A stretch of 64,000 nucleotides of DNA from Pyrus communis. Its lineage: Eukaryota; Streptophyta; Magnoliopsida; Rosales; Rosaceae. The stretch is taken from positions 32,962,953 through 33,026,952 of the forward strand of contig NC_084804.1 in assembly GCF_963583255.1 (NCBI RefSeq), read 5' to 3'. The notes beneath the pieces are model-generated. The model was not told the origin of the DNA. It did not search any database and was given only the letters and a program-made list of their open reading frames with translations. This document shows positions 49,436 through 61,724 of this stretch, in pieces. Position numbers and translations under genes: made by a program. Positions within the stretch are counted from its first letter, which is position 1. Every line of letters begins with the position of its first letter.

Positions 49436-50448
49436 ATGACTACTGATGCAGGTACGAATTGGTCGCTTCTTGAAGATGTTGCGTTGTGTACTAACTGGGT
49501 TGAAGTTACTCATAGTTTGCTTACGGGTAATGAGATGTAGTTGCGAGAAATGTGGAGTCTTATTCATACCAATTATCTTGAGAAAATTGGTGGGAAAAGA
49601 ACCAAAGAATCGATGTCCAGTCGTTGGAAATTACTTAGCCAATCGTTTAGTACGTGGAGAGATGCCTTGGCACACAAGCTAGTACTAATATTTGAAGTTG
49701 GGAAAATTACTCGGATCAGGTAACAATATATTATTTATTTGTTTGTAATATACCCAAATTTACATTATAATTATTTATTTGCATTATTTATTTGTTACCT
49801 ACTTACATTATAATTATGTGTTTGTATTATTTATTTGTTACCTATTTTCATTATAATTATTTATTCTCCCGCATTGTGTAAGAACTTCAAGCACAAGCTT
49901 GGTACGATGCCAAAAGCAAAAGCAAAAATAAATCATTCAACCGGTGGGAATGTTGGAATATTGTCAAAGATTGTCCTAAATTTAGAGTTGTGTCTGTCGA
50001 TCCAGAAGTTTTCATGAACAACACCCATTTACACTCTACAACCGATCATGGCTCATATGTTCATGAAGATGATGTAGAAGAAGTGTCTGAAACGCCCCTC
50101 CCTGAACAAGCGTCGGGTTCGACCCGTTATCCAATTAGGCCTGAAGGTAAGAAGGCTTCAAAGAGAAAAGGGAGTGATTCCAAGAATGATTATGCAAAGT
50201 ACATGGAAGAACTTGCTCGCCAAGGTGAATTGACTTTGGCGCAGGAAATGGCGAAATATGAGGCTGATAAGGCTAGAGAGGAGGCAAAAGCTGCAGCTAT
50301 TGAGAGAGAATTTCAAGCTAATGAGAGAGAAAGAGAGCTACTTAGGCAAGAAAGGGAACATGTTAGAGAAGAAAGAATGGCTCAACGAGATCGTGAGATT
50401 ATGAACACGCCTTTAGAAGGGAAGTCTCCAAATTCTAAATTATTTTAG
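49436..50448 (+). pseudogene. PIF/Harbinger ORF1 (trihelix/NAM-associated DNA-binding protein)
   Basis: ATG 49436 gives MTTDAGTNWSLLEDVALCTN and WSLIHTNYLEKIGGKRTKES, a Myb/SANT-like domain, with one in-frame TAG at 49538-49540. After an apparent intron (about 49720-49878) comes LVSFNRWECWNIVKDCPKF-type sequence, then a Lys/Glu-rich coiled coil (EAKAAAIEREFQANERERE) ending at 50446-50448. It helps the transposase bind the element ends. The stop codon makes it non-functional unless read through. Confidence 0.75.
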
Positions 50449-50884
50449 AAGTCAGAGAAAGCGGACGTGGTGCAAAGAAGGCGTGCAAGAGAAGCGAGAG
50501 CAAGGCAAGATGGTCCTAGCACCACAAGAGAAGATCATCCTAGCACCACAAATTGGTTAAGTTATGATGAATAGAGTAGTTTTTGTAATCGGAGCCCATA
50601 ATTTTCCAATCACTTTGGGTTGTAATTTATTATTTATTGAATATAGTACTTTATGTTGTTTCCAATTTATTGAATTTAGTACTTTATTTAAAGTGAGAGT
50701 AAATTTATTGAATTTGGTAAGTTATTTATAGTAAGAGAATATTTATTCAAATGACAAAAACACACCAAATAAAATTACATAAACATACCGAATAATAAAA
50801 AAACTCACTAAAGCTGAACTTAAAAAAACACACCAACTAAAATTAAATAAACACACCAAATACAAAGAAACACACTAAATGAAC

Positions 50885-52310
50885 TTAATTATCTTCAGCT
50901 TGTTTCAATGCCCACTGGTGCTCTATCAAGTCATTTTGTTGGGCATTGTGCATACATGGCCTTTGAAGTGCAGTATATCGTTGAATGACCAATTCATTGT
51001 AACGTCCATCCCTTTCTAATGGCTCATATTGCACGGGTTCTTCGGTGGCATCATGAGTGCAATATATACGTGTTCTTGAATTGTTCATCGTGTCTGGCTC
51101 ATATTCATCAACAGCATCGTAATCATACTCATCTTCCACAATCATGTTGTGAAGAATGATGCACGCCATCATGATGGATCGAAGCGACTCTACATCAAAC
51201 AATCTGGCAGCACCCCTGACGATCGCCTAGCGACCTTGGAGGATACCAAAACAACGCTCCACATCCTTCCTGCACCCTCCTTGACAGCAAAGTGTTTTTC
51301 CTTTGCACTTCGCCGACGTGGCACTGTTTTGACAAATGTTGACCACCTTGGGTAAATGTCGTCTACTAAGTAGTATGGCCCGTCGTACATATGTCCGTTG
51401 ACGCAGTACGTGACTTTTGGTGTCTTTCCTTGCAGGACATCGTTGAACACTGGGGATTAGGCAAGGACGTTGAGGTCATTTTGAGCTCCCGGAACCCCTA
51501 AAAAGGCATGCTAAATCCATGTATCAAAATATGCCACCGCCTCCAAAATTATACTTTTTGCTCATGTTCTATCCCCATAAGCGCCTTGCCATGCACTTGG
51601 ACAGTTTTTCCACGTCCAGTGCATACAATCAATGATTCCAATCATCCCAGGAAAACCACGTATCTCGACCTCCTTCAGAAGCCTTTGCAAGTCCATGTTT
51701 GTAGGTTTCCGGAGGTACTCTACGGTGTAGATAAATTCGATTGCTCCGCAAAACCTCATCAGGGACTCAAGAATGGTTGATTTCCCCATCCTCATTATCT
51801 CATCCACTTAGTCTGCAGATGCTCCATATGCAAGCATCCGCAAGGCAGCAGTAATTTTTTGCTGAGAAATGAGACCCATAGCACCAAAAGCATCCTTCTT
51901 TTGCACAAAGTAAGAATCATGGTTGCAAACAGCAATCATGATTTTGTTGAACAAATGTCGTTCCATTCTAAAACGACGTCTAAAGTACGTATCAGGGAAT
52001 GCACTATTATGGACAAAATAATCGTCTAAGAGTTCCATACCTCATCATTGCCTACTTCTATCAAGGTTTTCTGAACGGCTAAGCCTGCAGATCTGAGCCA
52101 CATCTTGGATGACTTGACGAGAATGTGAGGCTCTGCCTATTCTTGCTTCATCATCTTTCTTTCTACGCTCCTCATTCTCTTCTTTCTCATTTTTTGCCAC
52201 CTGGAGATTGAACATTCCTTCTGATTGGTTAAACAATTATTCCTTTTGTTGATCGCGTTCCCACATCATCCTTGAGGAAGAAGAAGACATTGTAAGAAAA
52301 AAGCAGAAAC
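50885..52310 (-). pseudogene. PIF/Harbinger transposase (DDE_Tnp_4), decayed
   Basis: Reading down from MSSSSSRMMWERDQ (52290): FRRRFRMERHLFNKIMIAV, QKITAALRMLAYG, FPGMIGIIDCMHWTWKNCP (first catalytic Asp), FDTWI*HAFLGVPGAQND (the Asn-Asp is the second), YYLVDDIYPRW, then VESLRSIMMACIILHNMIVE and DEYDYD (third acidic block). In-frame stops lie near 51808, 51562, 51510 and 51457, and a one-base shift is needed between 51190 and 51300. Confidence 0.85.
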
Positions 52311-52439
52311 TATGAATAATGATAGAGATTTTTGTGAAGAAGGAAGCATAAACTATGAATAATGATAGAGATCTTGAGAAAATTGGTGTGAGATTTGTAA
52401 GGATAGATGCTGGATTATATGGAGGATTCAAAAAGGATT

Positions 52440-52960
52440 AGGTTGTAGGTAATGCCACGTGGCATGCCGTCATTCGTTAAAAATCTTATGGAAATCTATC
52501 CTCAAAGATTGTAAACAGATTATGACACGTGGCGCGACGTGATTGGTTAATAATCTTATCAGAAATCCATCACCAATAATTGTATTTTCGGATAATGACA
52601 CGTGGCATGCCGTCATTCGTTAAAAATCTGATGGAAATCTATCCTCAAAGATTGTAAGCAGATTATGACACGTGGTGCGACGTGATTGGTTAATAATCTT
52701 ATCAAAAATCCATCACCAATAATTGTATTTTCGGATAATGACATATGGCGTAACGAGTACGATTAAAAATCTTATCGAAAATCCATCCCCAATAATTGTC
52801 TAATAATTGTCTTTTCAGATTTTATGACATGTGGCGCAACAAGAACGATTAAAAATCTTATCCGAAATTACAAATAAAATTATTTTGTATTATTTAATAA
52901 TTTTTCGGATAATGACACATGGTGCAATGAGAACGATTAAAAATCTTATCCAAAATTACA
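52440..52960. repeat. Subterminal tandem repeats in the PIF/Harbinger element
   Basis: About seven diverging units of 70-80 bp, each with gataatgacacgtggc(g/a), then a g.cgt.att(c)gttaaaaatctta block. The first four form two near-identical 150 bp pairs (52457-52607 and 52608-52750). Such repeats are usual binding sites for the element's proteins. The core acacgtgg also matches a G-box. Confidence 0.8.
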
Positions 52961-53137
52961 ATATTATTTTATAAATAAAAAAATACTAATATTTTATTGC
53001 CTATTGCTAGGGCTATTGAAGTGTAACGGTGGAGATGCAAAAGGCGATTACTGTTCATTAAGGGCAGTTACTGTTCATGAGGTGGATATCATAGTGTATT
53101 GCCTGGGGGGAGGTTTCACACGCTGGAATTGCTCTTA

Positions 53138-54462
53138 TTGAGGCCTAATTGATGCCTTCCAAACCCCAACATGCCTCTTCGTTGCTACTAAATAAGGACT
53201 TGAAAAAGTTAACGATATGTTTTTCTATCTCTTCTGCATCCTCTACCACTCCCTCGTCATCCGCTTCCAACCTTTATATAAAGTTTCTCTTCCTTCTCCC
53301 ACTTGCTATTCTATGGAAAAAATTAGTATTACCGTTCTCTTCTTTAGCCCATTCCACTTTACCTCTCTGCCTCCACTTCACTTCTTCCTTATAAGCCAGA
53401 TCTTCCACTAGGAAAAATAACTCTTCCCTCTTTTTGTTAGCAGCAACATCTAGCCCTTCCAACCCTTCTCTCCTATCTAAATCTTCTATGCTAGCCTCAG
53501 TTTCCTTAATGTCTTTCTTGACATCACCGAAAATCTCTTTACTCCATCTTTGCGACTTTCTTTTGATAGCTTTTAACTTGCTCAAAAATTTATAACCCTT
53601 CCAACCCTTGTTTGAAATTGTTCCTGAAATCTAGATGTTGTAGCCACATGTTTTCAAATCTGAAAGGACTTGGCCCCCATTTCACCTTGTTAGTATCTAG
53701 CTAGATTGGACAATAATCAGAAATGACCCTTGCCAAAGCCATTTGTCTTACCTCAGGAAAAATATCTTCACAACCTACAGAGAACAAAAATCTGTCTAAC
53801 CTCCGACACACAAGTTCTTCTCTGAAGTTTGCCTAAGTAAATTGAGCATTGAGCAACTCCATATCCTTCAGTTCTGTATCTTGGATAAAATCATTAAAAT
53901 TCCTCATGATTGTAGTCATCCTTCCCCCATTTGATTTCTCATTTACAAATATCACCATGTTAAAATCTCCTCGTACACACCATCTTGGTTCGCAAAGGTC
54001 GTAAAGGCCGACCATTTGTTGCCAGAACTCCATTTGCTCTTTATTTTTGCAAGGACCATAAACACCTGATAACCACTATTCCAACCCATTGAAGGCCTTA
54101 ACTTTTATGGAAACAGAGAAAGCTCCAACCAAAGATTCAATAACTGAGATGTGTTTGGTGTTCCAAATCATAACTATACCCCGAGATCTTCCTTGAGCAG
54201 GGGCATAAATACACTCTTTAAATATATTCCCCAAACACTAGCCACAAAGCCTCCTGTCAATTGATGCTTTCTTTGTTTCTTGTAAGATAATGATATCGGG
54301 CTTTAAGCGCCGGAACTGCTGTTTCAAAATCAACCTCTTCTGCCTACTTCCCAAGCCTCTAACATTCCAGCTAATTATCTTCATTAAATCTGACAAAGCC
54401 CTTTTGAATTTTCTTGCCTCCCTTGTTTCCGCCCACGAGCTTGCTAACATTGACTTTCCCAA
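53138..54462 (-). pseudogene. LINE ORF2: endonuclease part
   Basis: MKIISWNVRGLGSRQKRLIL...PDIIILQETKK (from about 54381) is the start of an exonuclease-endonuclease-phosphatase domain. CVRGDFNMVIFVNEKSNGGR (about 53960) holds the catalytic GDFN motif. KAIKRKSQRWSKEIFGDVKK (about 53550) is the helical link toward RT. Frames are broken in at least two places. Confidence 0.85.
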
Positions 54463-54587
54463 TATTCATTTCATGAAATAAAGACTTTTTCAGTGGAACC
54501 AAAGAAACTTTCATATTTGACATGAATTTGGTAGTTCGATTTTGTGCCTCACGTTTGACTGATACGCAAGCCGACCTTTTCCTCCTG

Positions 54588-57183
54588 CTATGCTTTAACA
54601 GTTTCTTGTTTTTTTCCAGTATCCTTGAATTCAACTTGTCCCACAATGTCTAAATCTGCTATATTATGTGACTGAGAAGGTACCTCATCCAACGTTGCCC
54701 TTGTTTCCATGGTTGTATCAGTGAAGAGATTGTGAAGCACGTCGTTAAAACGTTCAAAAACATCGAAGGTTTCTTTTTCATCTTGTGAAGAATCACCAAG
54801 CTCTTCTTCTGAATCTGATGATTGTGACATGTATTCTTCTTCAACAAACTCTGAAAATTGAGAATAATCCAGACCAAGATCCTCTTTCAACCTCATCCTT
54901 TGTTAAGATGATTCCTCCTCAATTAACCCGCCCAATGGGCATAATGGATCTTCATCGACATCACCCTCCTTTTCTTCCACCTGTTCATAAACAATATTTA
55001 AGAAAGTGAGATTGGGAGATTGAATTTCCTTCAGTTTAGGCCTCTCGAAATGAGTCTGATAAGATCCGAACTCATGTGGAAGAACATGCTTCAGTCTTTT
55101 TCCACAATTATCAAATTCGCCAAATCTCCCAAGAAAATTCAATTTGAAGCAAATTGGGGTTCTTCTTGAACCACCATCGTACTGAGCTTCCTTAGCCAAA
55201 ATGCGTGAGATTTGTTCTCTGTTGAAAACTTTGAAGTGCTGCTTCCTGTTGTCAACCAATTCGAGTGCTTTGGTTCCACCAATAGGGATGTCTGCGTATT
55301 ATCCTTGGTCGACATTTTTTTTCCTTGTAGTAGTTGAAATCTCAGCCCATTGAATTTTAGATTAATTGGGCCTAGACACGGCCCAGCAAAAAGATTTTGT
55401 GGGTCAAAACCCATCCTCCTTGCAGCATCATTTATAGAAATCTCCTTATTAATGGAAGGCCCATATGCCTCCAAAATTTTTTCTTTAATCCAAAAGAGAC
55501 CACTTTTGAGATTAACCTCCCTTTTTGTCCTATTAAAATAAAACCCATCTGTTGATTTTTGTGCTCTTTCAATGGAAATACCACCGCCACCATCTGTCCC
55601 ACATACTTCCAAGCCTTTGCCTTTATCCGAATAGAAAACTTCTTTGTGACTTCCTTTCTCTTTTGATTTATTAAAATAATCCCTTGCAACTGGATTTTCT
55701 GCTCCTTCTGTGAAAACCGCCTCTTCTATAAGTTCCGCCGCTTCTGTCAGTTTTTCTGCTTGTTGTAGCACACCTTGCTTTCTTATAGAAAAAGTAGAGA
55801 CATAAATTACAGGCTCCTCAATCCGCGCACCATCAGTCACGTGCATGCTCTCACCTTGCTTTCTTTCAAATCCAAGAGTGACAGGGCATTCAAACTCTCC
55901 AATCTGAAAACAGACACGTGTCCCTGAAGTAGGGGCAGTCTGTTGAAAAGCTGCCTTCGCCGGAGAAATAATTCCGGTGATCCTCTGTAACTTCAATTCA
56001 GCCTTCAAAGAGCCATTTGGTAGTTTAGTTACACCACAATCAGCTGCTGAAATATTAGGTCTCTTTGCTGGCGAAAGTTGACGGATTTTAACCCTGAAAA
56101 TTGATTCTCCATCTGCCACATTAACGAACTCTGGAATAAAGCTAGTGTTGTTGGGTTTCATTTTTAACTTTTCTTCAAGCAAAAAACCAAAGTTAGTTGT
56201 TCTACGGTCAACTTCTACCAGACCACCGCAGGCATCGCCAATCTTTTGGAAAAAATCATGGGTCCAAAGGTGCGGCGATAAACCTTCCAGAGCAACCCAT
56301 CCACCATAACTAACCACCTTTTTGTGGTTTGATTTGATATTGTCCCACCATCCAGACATCATCACATTTGGTAACTTATTCATAGCTAGAACTCCAAGTT
56401 GAGTAATTTTTGTTGCTTCCTCTTCATTCTGACAAACAAACAAGGCCTTGTTGCATTGGAAAGGCAAAAGCCATATTTCATTTCCCAGAAGATTTCGAAG
56501 TGAGGCCTCCACCTCTCTCCAAGGCTGATGCACCACATGTTTCTCGCAAACAATTACACTCCTCCAGCTGTAGGATTCCGTGGAAATGTCTCTCTTATTC
56601 CAGTTTTTCTTGATCCATATTTCCTCTTTGACGTTTTTCAGGGATGCCACATTTGTCGACGTCTTGTCTCCAAGAACTGCGTCTCTATACGAAACTTAAA
56701 GACCAACGCCCAAGTGGCCGCTCAAAGGCTCAATTCCATCCCTTTTCACATTCCTCTGAGTAGCCTCCACTCTCTTTCCCCTTCAGAGGATTTCAGACAG
56801 TAGGTCCTCCAAACTTCTCCAGCCGAAAAAGTTACTTCCTTTAGGGACGAAGATATTCCTGACAAAACCATCATTTTCTGTTTTGGACAGAACAAGGAAA
56901 TCCCCGTTTTTGTTGTGGAATCTTTCGACCCAAAACTGATAATTATGACCACTATATTTTCTGAGAAATTATGACTACTTGTAACAACCGCCACCTTTAC
57001 CTGATCAATGAGCCAAGCAACGCAACCCAAATCGAAAGAAATCTGGTACCCTCTGAATCTAGTTCTCCCGGTTAAACGAATCCTTTCACCAAAAGACTTA
57101 TCTTCAACCTCTAAGATGAAAACCTTTAGCTCAACTTTGAAATCCCTGGATAAATGTCTATAGCTCATCTTAACTCCAATCAT
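54588..57183 (-). pseudogene. LINE ORF1 (DUF4283-like RNA-binding protein)
   Basis: The main open frame is 55139-56650, with NLLGNEIWLLPFQCNKALFV and VSYGGWVALEGLSPHLWTHD, FFQKIGDACGGLVEVDRRT, the standard DUF4283 core of plant L1 ORF1. Frame 56746-57183 gives the N-terminus (FSAGEVWRTYCLKSSEGERE) in another frame. Frames 54903-55259 and 54588-54896 give an acidic C-terminal tail. So there are one frameshift near 56700 and another near 55200. Confidence 0.8.
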
Positions 57184-57423
57184 TGATCATTTCAGAGAGA
57201 GCAGGCTAGAGGGGATACGTTTTCCGCTAGGCAACGCGTGTGTTAATAGTATTTTAGAATCTAAGCATAACTTTGATAGAATTGAGAATCCTTCTTATTT
57301 GTGCATCTTTTTTTAATTACATATTTTAGTTATATACGTGTTTAAAATGGCTTCGTCACCTTCGGGTGTTGGCCAGCACATGCCTATCCTGATATTTGAG
57401 GATATTGGGGTTGTGGCGTGTCA

Positions 57424-58260
57424 TCAGGTATTGGGCATGCTCAAGGCCCAACATGCCGAATTTAGTGTGGAAAGCTTATTGCTGCTATTTATTTTGGCAG
57501 CAAGTGAATAGTGCACAACTCAAGATTTAAAGAACTTTATGATGTAGCATTGTGGGCGACAAAAACCCTCTTTCACACTAAAAGAAAGCTGCTCGTTCTA
57601 TTTTCACATAGAAAAAGTACTTTCCATTGGCAAACTCATAGTTTTAAGGGGATAAAACCTTGAGATTGGGTTTTTATTAATTCCCTTCGCAAATTGAAAA
57701 GCAAATTGTTCAAGTAATGTAGGTAAATTCGATATACATATGCGTTGATCTATGTAAGACGGTTATAAGTTATAACTGTATTGTCATAAAATAACAACCA
57801 GACCAAGATTCCATTCAATTACCATCTTTTCAGAAAGAAAACTTAACAGGGAAAAGCACAAAATGTATGCAAACCCAAAAGTGAAAAAAAGGGAACCGAA
57901 TCTCCTGTGCATCCTCGGTCTATTTGGGTTTGTAATGGATTAGAGAATAAATATCTTTCTTCTAACGACCCTAAACTGGACCAAATAAAATTATAAAAAA
58001 ATTAAACATAAAAAGAAAACCCAAAATTCCATTGATCCAAATAAGAAAGGAAAATAGAATCAAACATAATTGGAGCCACAGAGAGCATACCCAAACCAAT
58101 AGTGGCGTTCCAACCCCTGGGATTTCACAAACTTCTCAGTGGAGGAAGGGAAACGCAAAATACGCCTTAGCCCACAAATTTGGAACAAAATAGTACAACT
58201 CACCACAAAACGAAATTGTTAGGGTTTCCTCCAAACAACACAAACTTACATACAGCTCTT
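57424..58260. other. AT-rich sequence without a recognisable gene
   Basis: No repeat boundary or family motif seen. Open frames are short. Confidence 0.5.
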
Positions 58261-58700
58261 TCAGAACATACCTGAGTTGAATTCGATTTCTTGGACAACA
58301 ATCTCAAACCGCATGGCTGCTAAAGCAACAAAAATTCGCCAAAAAGCCAGTCCTAACTTTGGGATCATCGATGATAACAGAGACCAACATCGTGAAATTC
58401 TTTCCCCGACGATCACAAAATTAGGATAAAACGATGTAACCCAATTTTTTATCCCAAAAAAACAGAAGATCGAACATGAAGAGAGTGAGATGAAGATAGA
58501 GAGAAGGAAAAGCTTGCGAGAGACAAAAGATAAATCGAAAGGTAAAGTGAAGAAAACGGAATCGAAGCACACTAACAAAGATGATGAAAGTGTGGCAATA
58601 AGGGGCAAAACAGGCATTTAAGTGTGCAAAACAGGCAGCAAAACGACAAGGTAAATAAAAAATCAAGGGCATTATTGCCATTTCACTGTTCACGAACAAT
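58261..58700 (-). other. Unassigned transcript-like segment
   Basis: A 118-codon reverse frame (58261-58617) ends in MRFEIVVQEIEFNSG followed by a donor-like GTATGTTC, as at the end of a first exon. The 58620-58700 part is the low-complexity caaaacaggc / ggcaataatgccc text I associate with repeats. I cannot name it. Confidence 0.25.
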
Positions 58701-58977
58701 GAAAAACAGTGCTAGGGGGAACCCATATATGTATAATATCATAAGCTTACTAACCTTGATGTCTGGCTTTACCACTACTGATGGACCAATGGTCTATTAG
58801 TCTCACTTATTTACTCTCAAACTTAAACCACTTTTGCAATCGATAGATCATATATGGTTTTATCACAAAGGCTACGGGAAAATTAGAAGTGAGACCATTT
58901 AATATAAATTGTGTTTTGTTATGTAAGATGACCGATGTGAAACTTTTTTTACTTTCTTTAGCCAAAAATGTTTCACT

Positions 58978-59115
58978 TACCACCGCCATCATTTATCGCA
59001 CCACCCCTACCATCCCCCTCCCCCATATTACCACCATATTTCCATGATTGTCAGCACCACCACTACACCCCCCTGAAGTCACCACCATCACCACCATCAC
59101 CATTATCGCCACCAC
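58978..59115. repeat. CACCAC/CACCAT-rich low-complexity tract
   Basis: Imperfect triplet repeats (caccaccatcaccaccatca); the 76-codon frame across it is not a gene. Confidence 0.8.
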
Positions 59116-59397
59116 ACCACCCTACCATCCCCTCCCTTAAGGCACAACAAAATTTCGGCAACAAATTCCATAATAATAATTTCCATTTTTTTTTTTAATT
59201 CTCTTATCTACTTAGAAGATGCGACTATAAGACAGAAGCTCAGAGCAACAACGATAGATGAATACCTATGAAGACCTTGAAAGAGACTATAAGAAAAAAA
59301 AAATTGGAATACTTGGAGCAAAACTAAGCACAATGACGTTTTAGAATTTATACAACAGACCACACTTAGTGAAATAAAGTTTAGTAGTTGTTATTTT

Positions 59398-59522
59398 ATT
59401 TTATTTTTTTGAGTTGAGGGATATTGTCGTTAAGTTAGAATTAATTTCCCACTGATGGGGTTCAAACCCCCGTTTTTATGCAAAGTGTCATTCCTCCTCA
59501 CCACTGTGGTAGAGAGCCACTT
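59398..59522 (-). mobile_element. tRNA-derived SINE fragment (reverse)
   Basis: On the reverse strand: tggtgaggaggaatgacact, then gggggtttgaaccccatcag (B-box-like) and a downstream AAAAAATAAAATAAAATAA tail (59387-59411). Different subfamily from the three forward copies. Confidence 0.5.
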
Positions 59523-59553
59523 GTAAGTTTAGTTGTTATTGTTATTTAAATTT

Positions 59554-61719
59554 GGGTAAATTACACAAAACTACCTCAACTATGGGTCGAATGACAATAT
59601 CATACCTCATCTTTTAAAAATGACAATGTCATACCTCATCTTACGAATTTGTGCCAATGTCAGACCTCCATCTGTTTTTCTGTTAATTTCTTTGTTAAGT
59701 GCTGACGTGGCTAAAGACGGGGCCACTCATTAATCCAACTAGATTTAAAAATAATTAATATATTTTTAATAATTAAATATTAAAAAATTAAAAATTAATT
59801 ATTTTTATATAAAATTGTGGGATCCACCTCTACAAATCCTTCCCCACCTGTCCCCCCAACCTACCTCCACCACCCTCTCTCTCCTTTCTCTCTCTTCTCT
59901 CTCCCTGCAACCTGCATCCCTAAAATCCCAAAACCTAGAAACCCTTCCCACCCATCCCACCCCCTCTAACTTTCCTCCACCACCCACCCTCTTTGATGCC
60001 AAGGAGGCCAACGATGGCTTCACTCGTAGCTCCTCGAGCTGGTCCATGTTCATGTACAAAAAAAACCCGTTCGTCTTCCCCACCTGAGCCCACTCCCAAA
60101 TCAGACACACCCTTTCTCCCCATCTGAGCGCACCCCCAAATCAGAGAAACTCATCTTTCTCTCTCTAATCCCTGCACCATCTAGATAGGAAGGGTGAGGT
60201 CGAAGTCGATCAGAGCCGCCTTCTCGAGATTTGGGAGGTTTGATGAGATTTTGGGTTTTGAGATTTGTAATTGGTTTTAGGATTTTGGGGATGCATGTTG
60301 CCCATAGAGAGAGAAGAGAGAGATGAGAGAGAGAGAGAGAGAGGGAGAGGAGAGAGAGAGGGTGGGTGGTGGAGGAAGGTTGGGGGGGGGACGGATGGGA
60401 ACGGTTTCCGGTGGGGAGAATGGGATCTGGGTTTTTTGGGGAGGGGGGACATGGGTTGATAGGTGTTTTATTGGTTTTTTGTTTTTTTTTAATATTTAGT
60501 TAATATTTAATGAATTTTTTAAATATTGAATTATTATTTTTAAATAGGGATCTTTTGATATAGGTGCCTCAGTTTTGAATTTTCTAGATCAAATATCTAT
60601 GCCTTTTAGTAATTTGATTAAACTTTTTTTTTTGTCATAATTTTTGTGCTATATGCACATTAGAATGTAACACATTTCCTATAATCTAGCCTTTTGATTA
60701 CACTCTCCTCCGTTAGAGATAACTGTAAATAAAAAAAAAAAAAAAAAAAAAGGTTAGATTCAAGTTATTTTCACAATAATTCTACAATTTAGCAATAATT
60801 ATCTACGATTTAAGATATTTTTTTTCCAAAATAGTTTAAAATATTTTTAAATCCTCCAAAATCAAACGTACTGGAATAAGTTTTTCTTTTAGTACGATAA
60901 GATAAAATAGGATTGAGAATAATATAAACGCACCAATACACAATGTGTACAAAATAAAACGTACCAAAATAAAAATAATGTACCAATATTAATAATATGT
61001 ATCAAATCAAACGTACCAAAATTGCAAATAAACGTATCAATTACTGATTTTTGTAAATTCAAACGTACATGCATATAATATATACGTAATGTATTGTACC
61101 TAATAATAATTCGTCAACAACTATACTTAAAAAAAAAACAGCAAAAAAATTATAATTTCACAAAAGGAAATTGAAAAAATTACATGGATCTTTATGTCGA
61201 TCACCAACTATTTGAAAAAGAAAAAACCATTTGGAAAAAGAAATAAGATTAAATGTTTGCACAACAAAAAACAAAACAGTGATCGAAAAAACATATTTGG
61301 AAGAAGAGAAAATATAGTTTAATTACTAATATCACCACTAAATAAGGAAAAGTGCATCAATACAGATAAAATGATAAATTAAAAAATTATTTTAATTTAA
61401 AAAAATAAAGGTGACTATTGTTCAAAGCGTTTTAATCAAATTTTAAAAAGGCACAGATGTTTAATCTAAATGATATAGAAAAATTGTAGAGGATTCTAAT
61501 TTTCTCTTTTAAGTTTTAAATATATTATTAATTTTTTAATAGAAAGTGGGCCTCGAATCAAGTCATGTCAGCATTTAACTGAGAAATTCACGGCCAAGCT
61601 AACGGAAGGTATAACATTGGACCAAATTCTAAAAATGAGGTATGACATTGTCAATTTTAAAAAGTGAGGTATGATAATATCGTGAGTCATAATTGAGGTA
61701 GTTTTTTGTTATTTTACCC
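59554..61719. mobile_element. MULE-like TIR element, non-autonomous
   Basis: Left end GGGTAAATTACACAAAACTA and, in reverse complement, the right end GGGTAAAATAACAAAAAACT, both followed by acctcaa.tatg and atcatacctca. Similarity extends about 160 bp through gctgacgtg. No convincing 9-base target duplication (tttaaattt / tttaagggg share only tttaa). The interior (59815-60450) has TC-rich and GA-rich blocks that mirror each other and a few frames without known domains; the rest is AT-rich. Confidence 0.65.
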
Positions 61720-61724
61720 TTTAA

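Larger units (their letters stand above)
48760..53134. mobile_element. PIF/Harbinger DNA transposon with both ORFs
   Basis: 4,375 bp. Ends GAGCAAGTCCACC and, in reverse complement, GAGCAATTCCAGC, with TTA on both sides (48757-48759, 53135-53137), the 3-bp target of this superfamily. The two genes face each other: a Myb/NAM-associated ORF1 (+, 49436-50448) and a DDE transposase (-, 50885-52038 and upstream). Both are damaged. It sits inside the LINE ORF2 between endonuclease and reverse transcriptase. Confidence 0.9.
46197..57312 (-). mobile_element. L1-type LINE, with a nested PIF/Harbinger element
   Basis: Reverse-strand non-LTR retrotransposon. Its 3' end is a poly(A) tail, seen as the T run at 46208-46231. 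A target duplication atttgtgcatcttttttt lies at 46197-46214 and 57297-57312. Without the nested transposon the LINE is about 6.7 kb, near full length for plant L1. It has ORF1 (DUF4283-like), an apurinic endonuclease, reverse transcriptase and a C-terminal zf-RVT domain, in that order, each with frameshifts or stops. Confidence 0.88.
41510..57423 (+). mobile_element. Gypsy-like LTR sequence interrupted by two nested insertions
   Basis: The parts 41510-42060, 44690-46196 and 57313-57423 join into about 2.2 kb that looks like a gypsy LTR in forward orientation. It ends ggttgtggcgtgtca, like the fold-back element's ggtcggggtgtgtca, and its stretch ccactcacc..ctgttttgcgcccc also occurs in that element (14905-14931 reversed). 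The start at TGTTGGAACATC (41510) is a guess, and no matching target duplication was found (gattt / tcagg). It may be a solo LTR or a fragment. Confidence 0.5.

Noticed and set aside
52440..52960. Possible CRISPR-like array
   Set aside because: The units have no fixed repeat and unique spacer pattern; they are diverging tandem repeats in a plant transposon.
58968..59198. 76-codon Pro/His-rich forward frame
   Set aside because: Low-complexity CACCAC repeat, no other coding signal.
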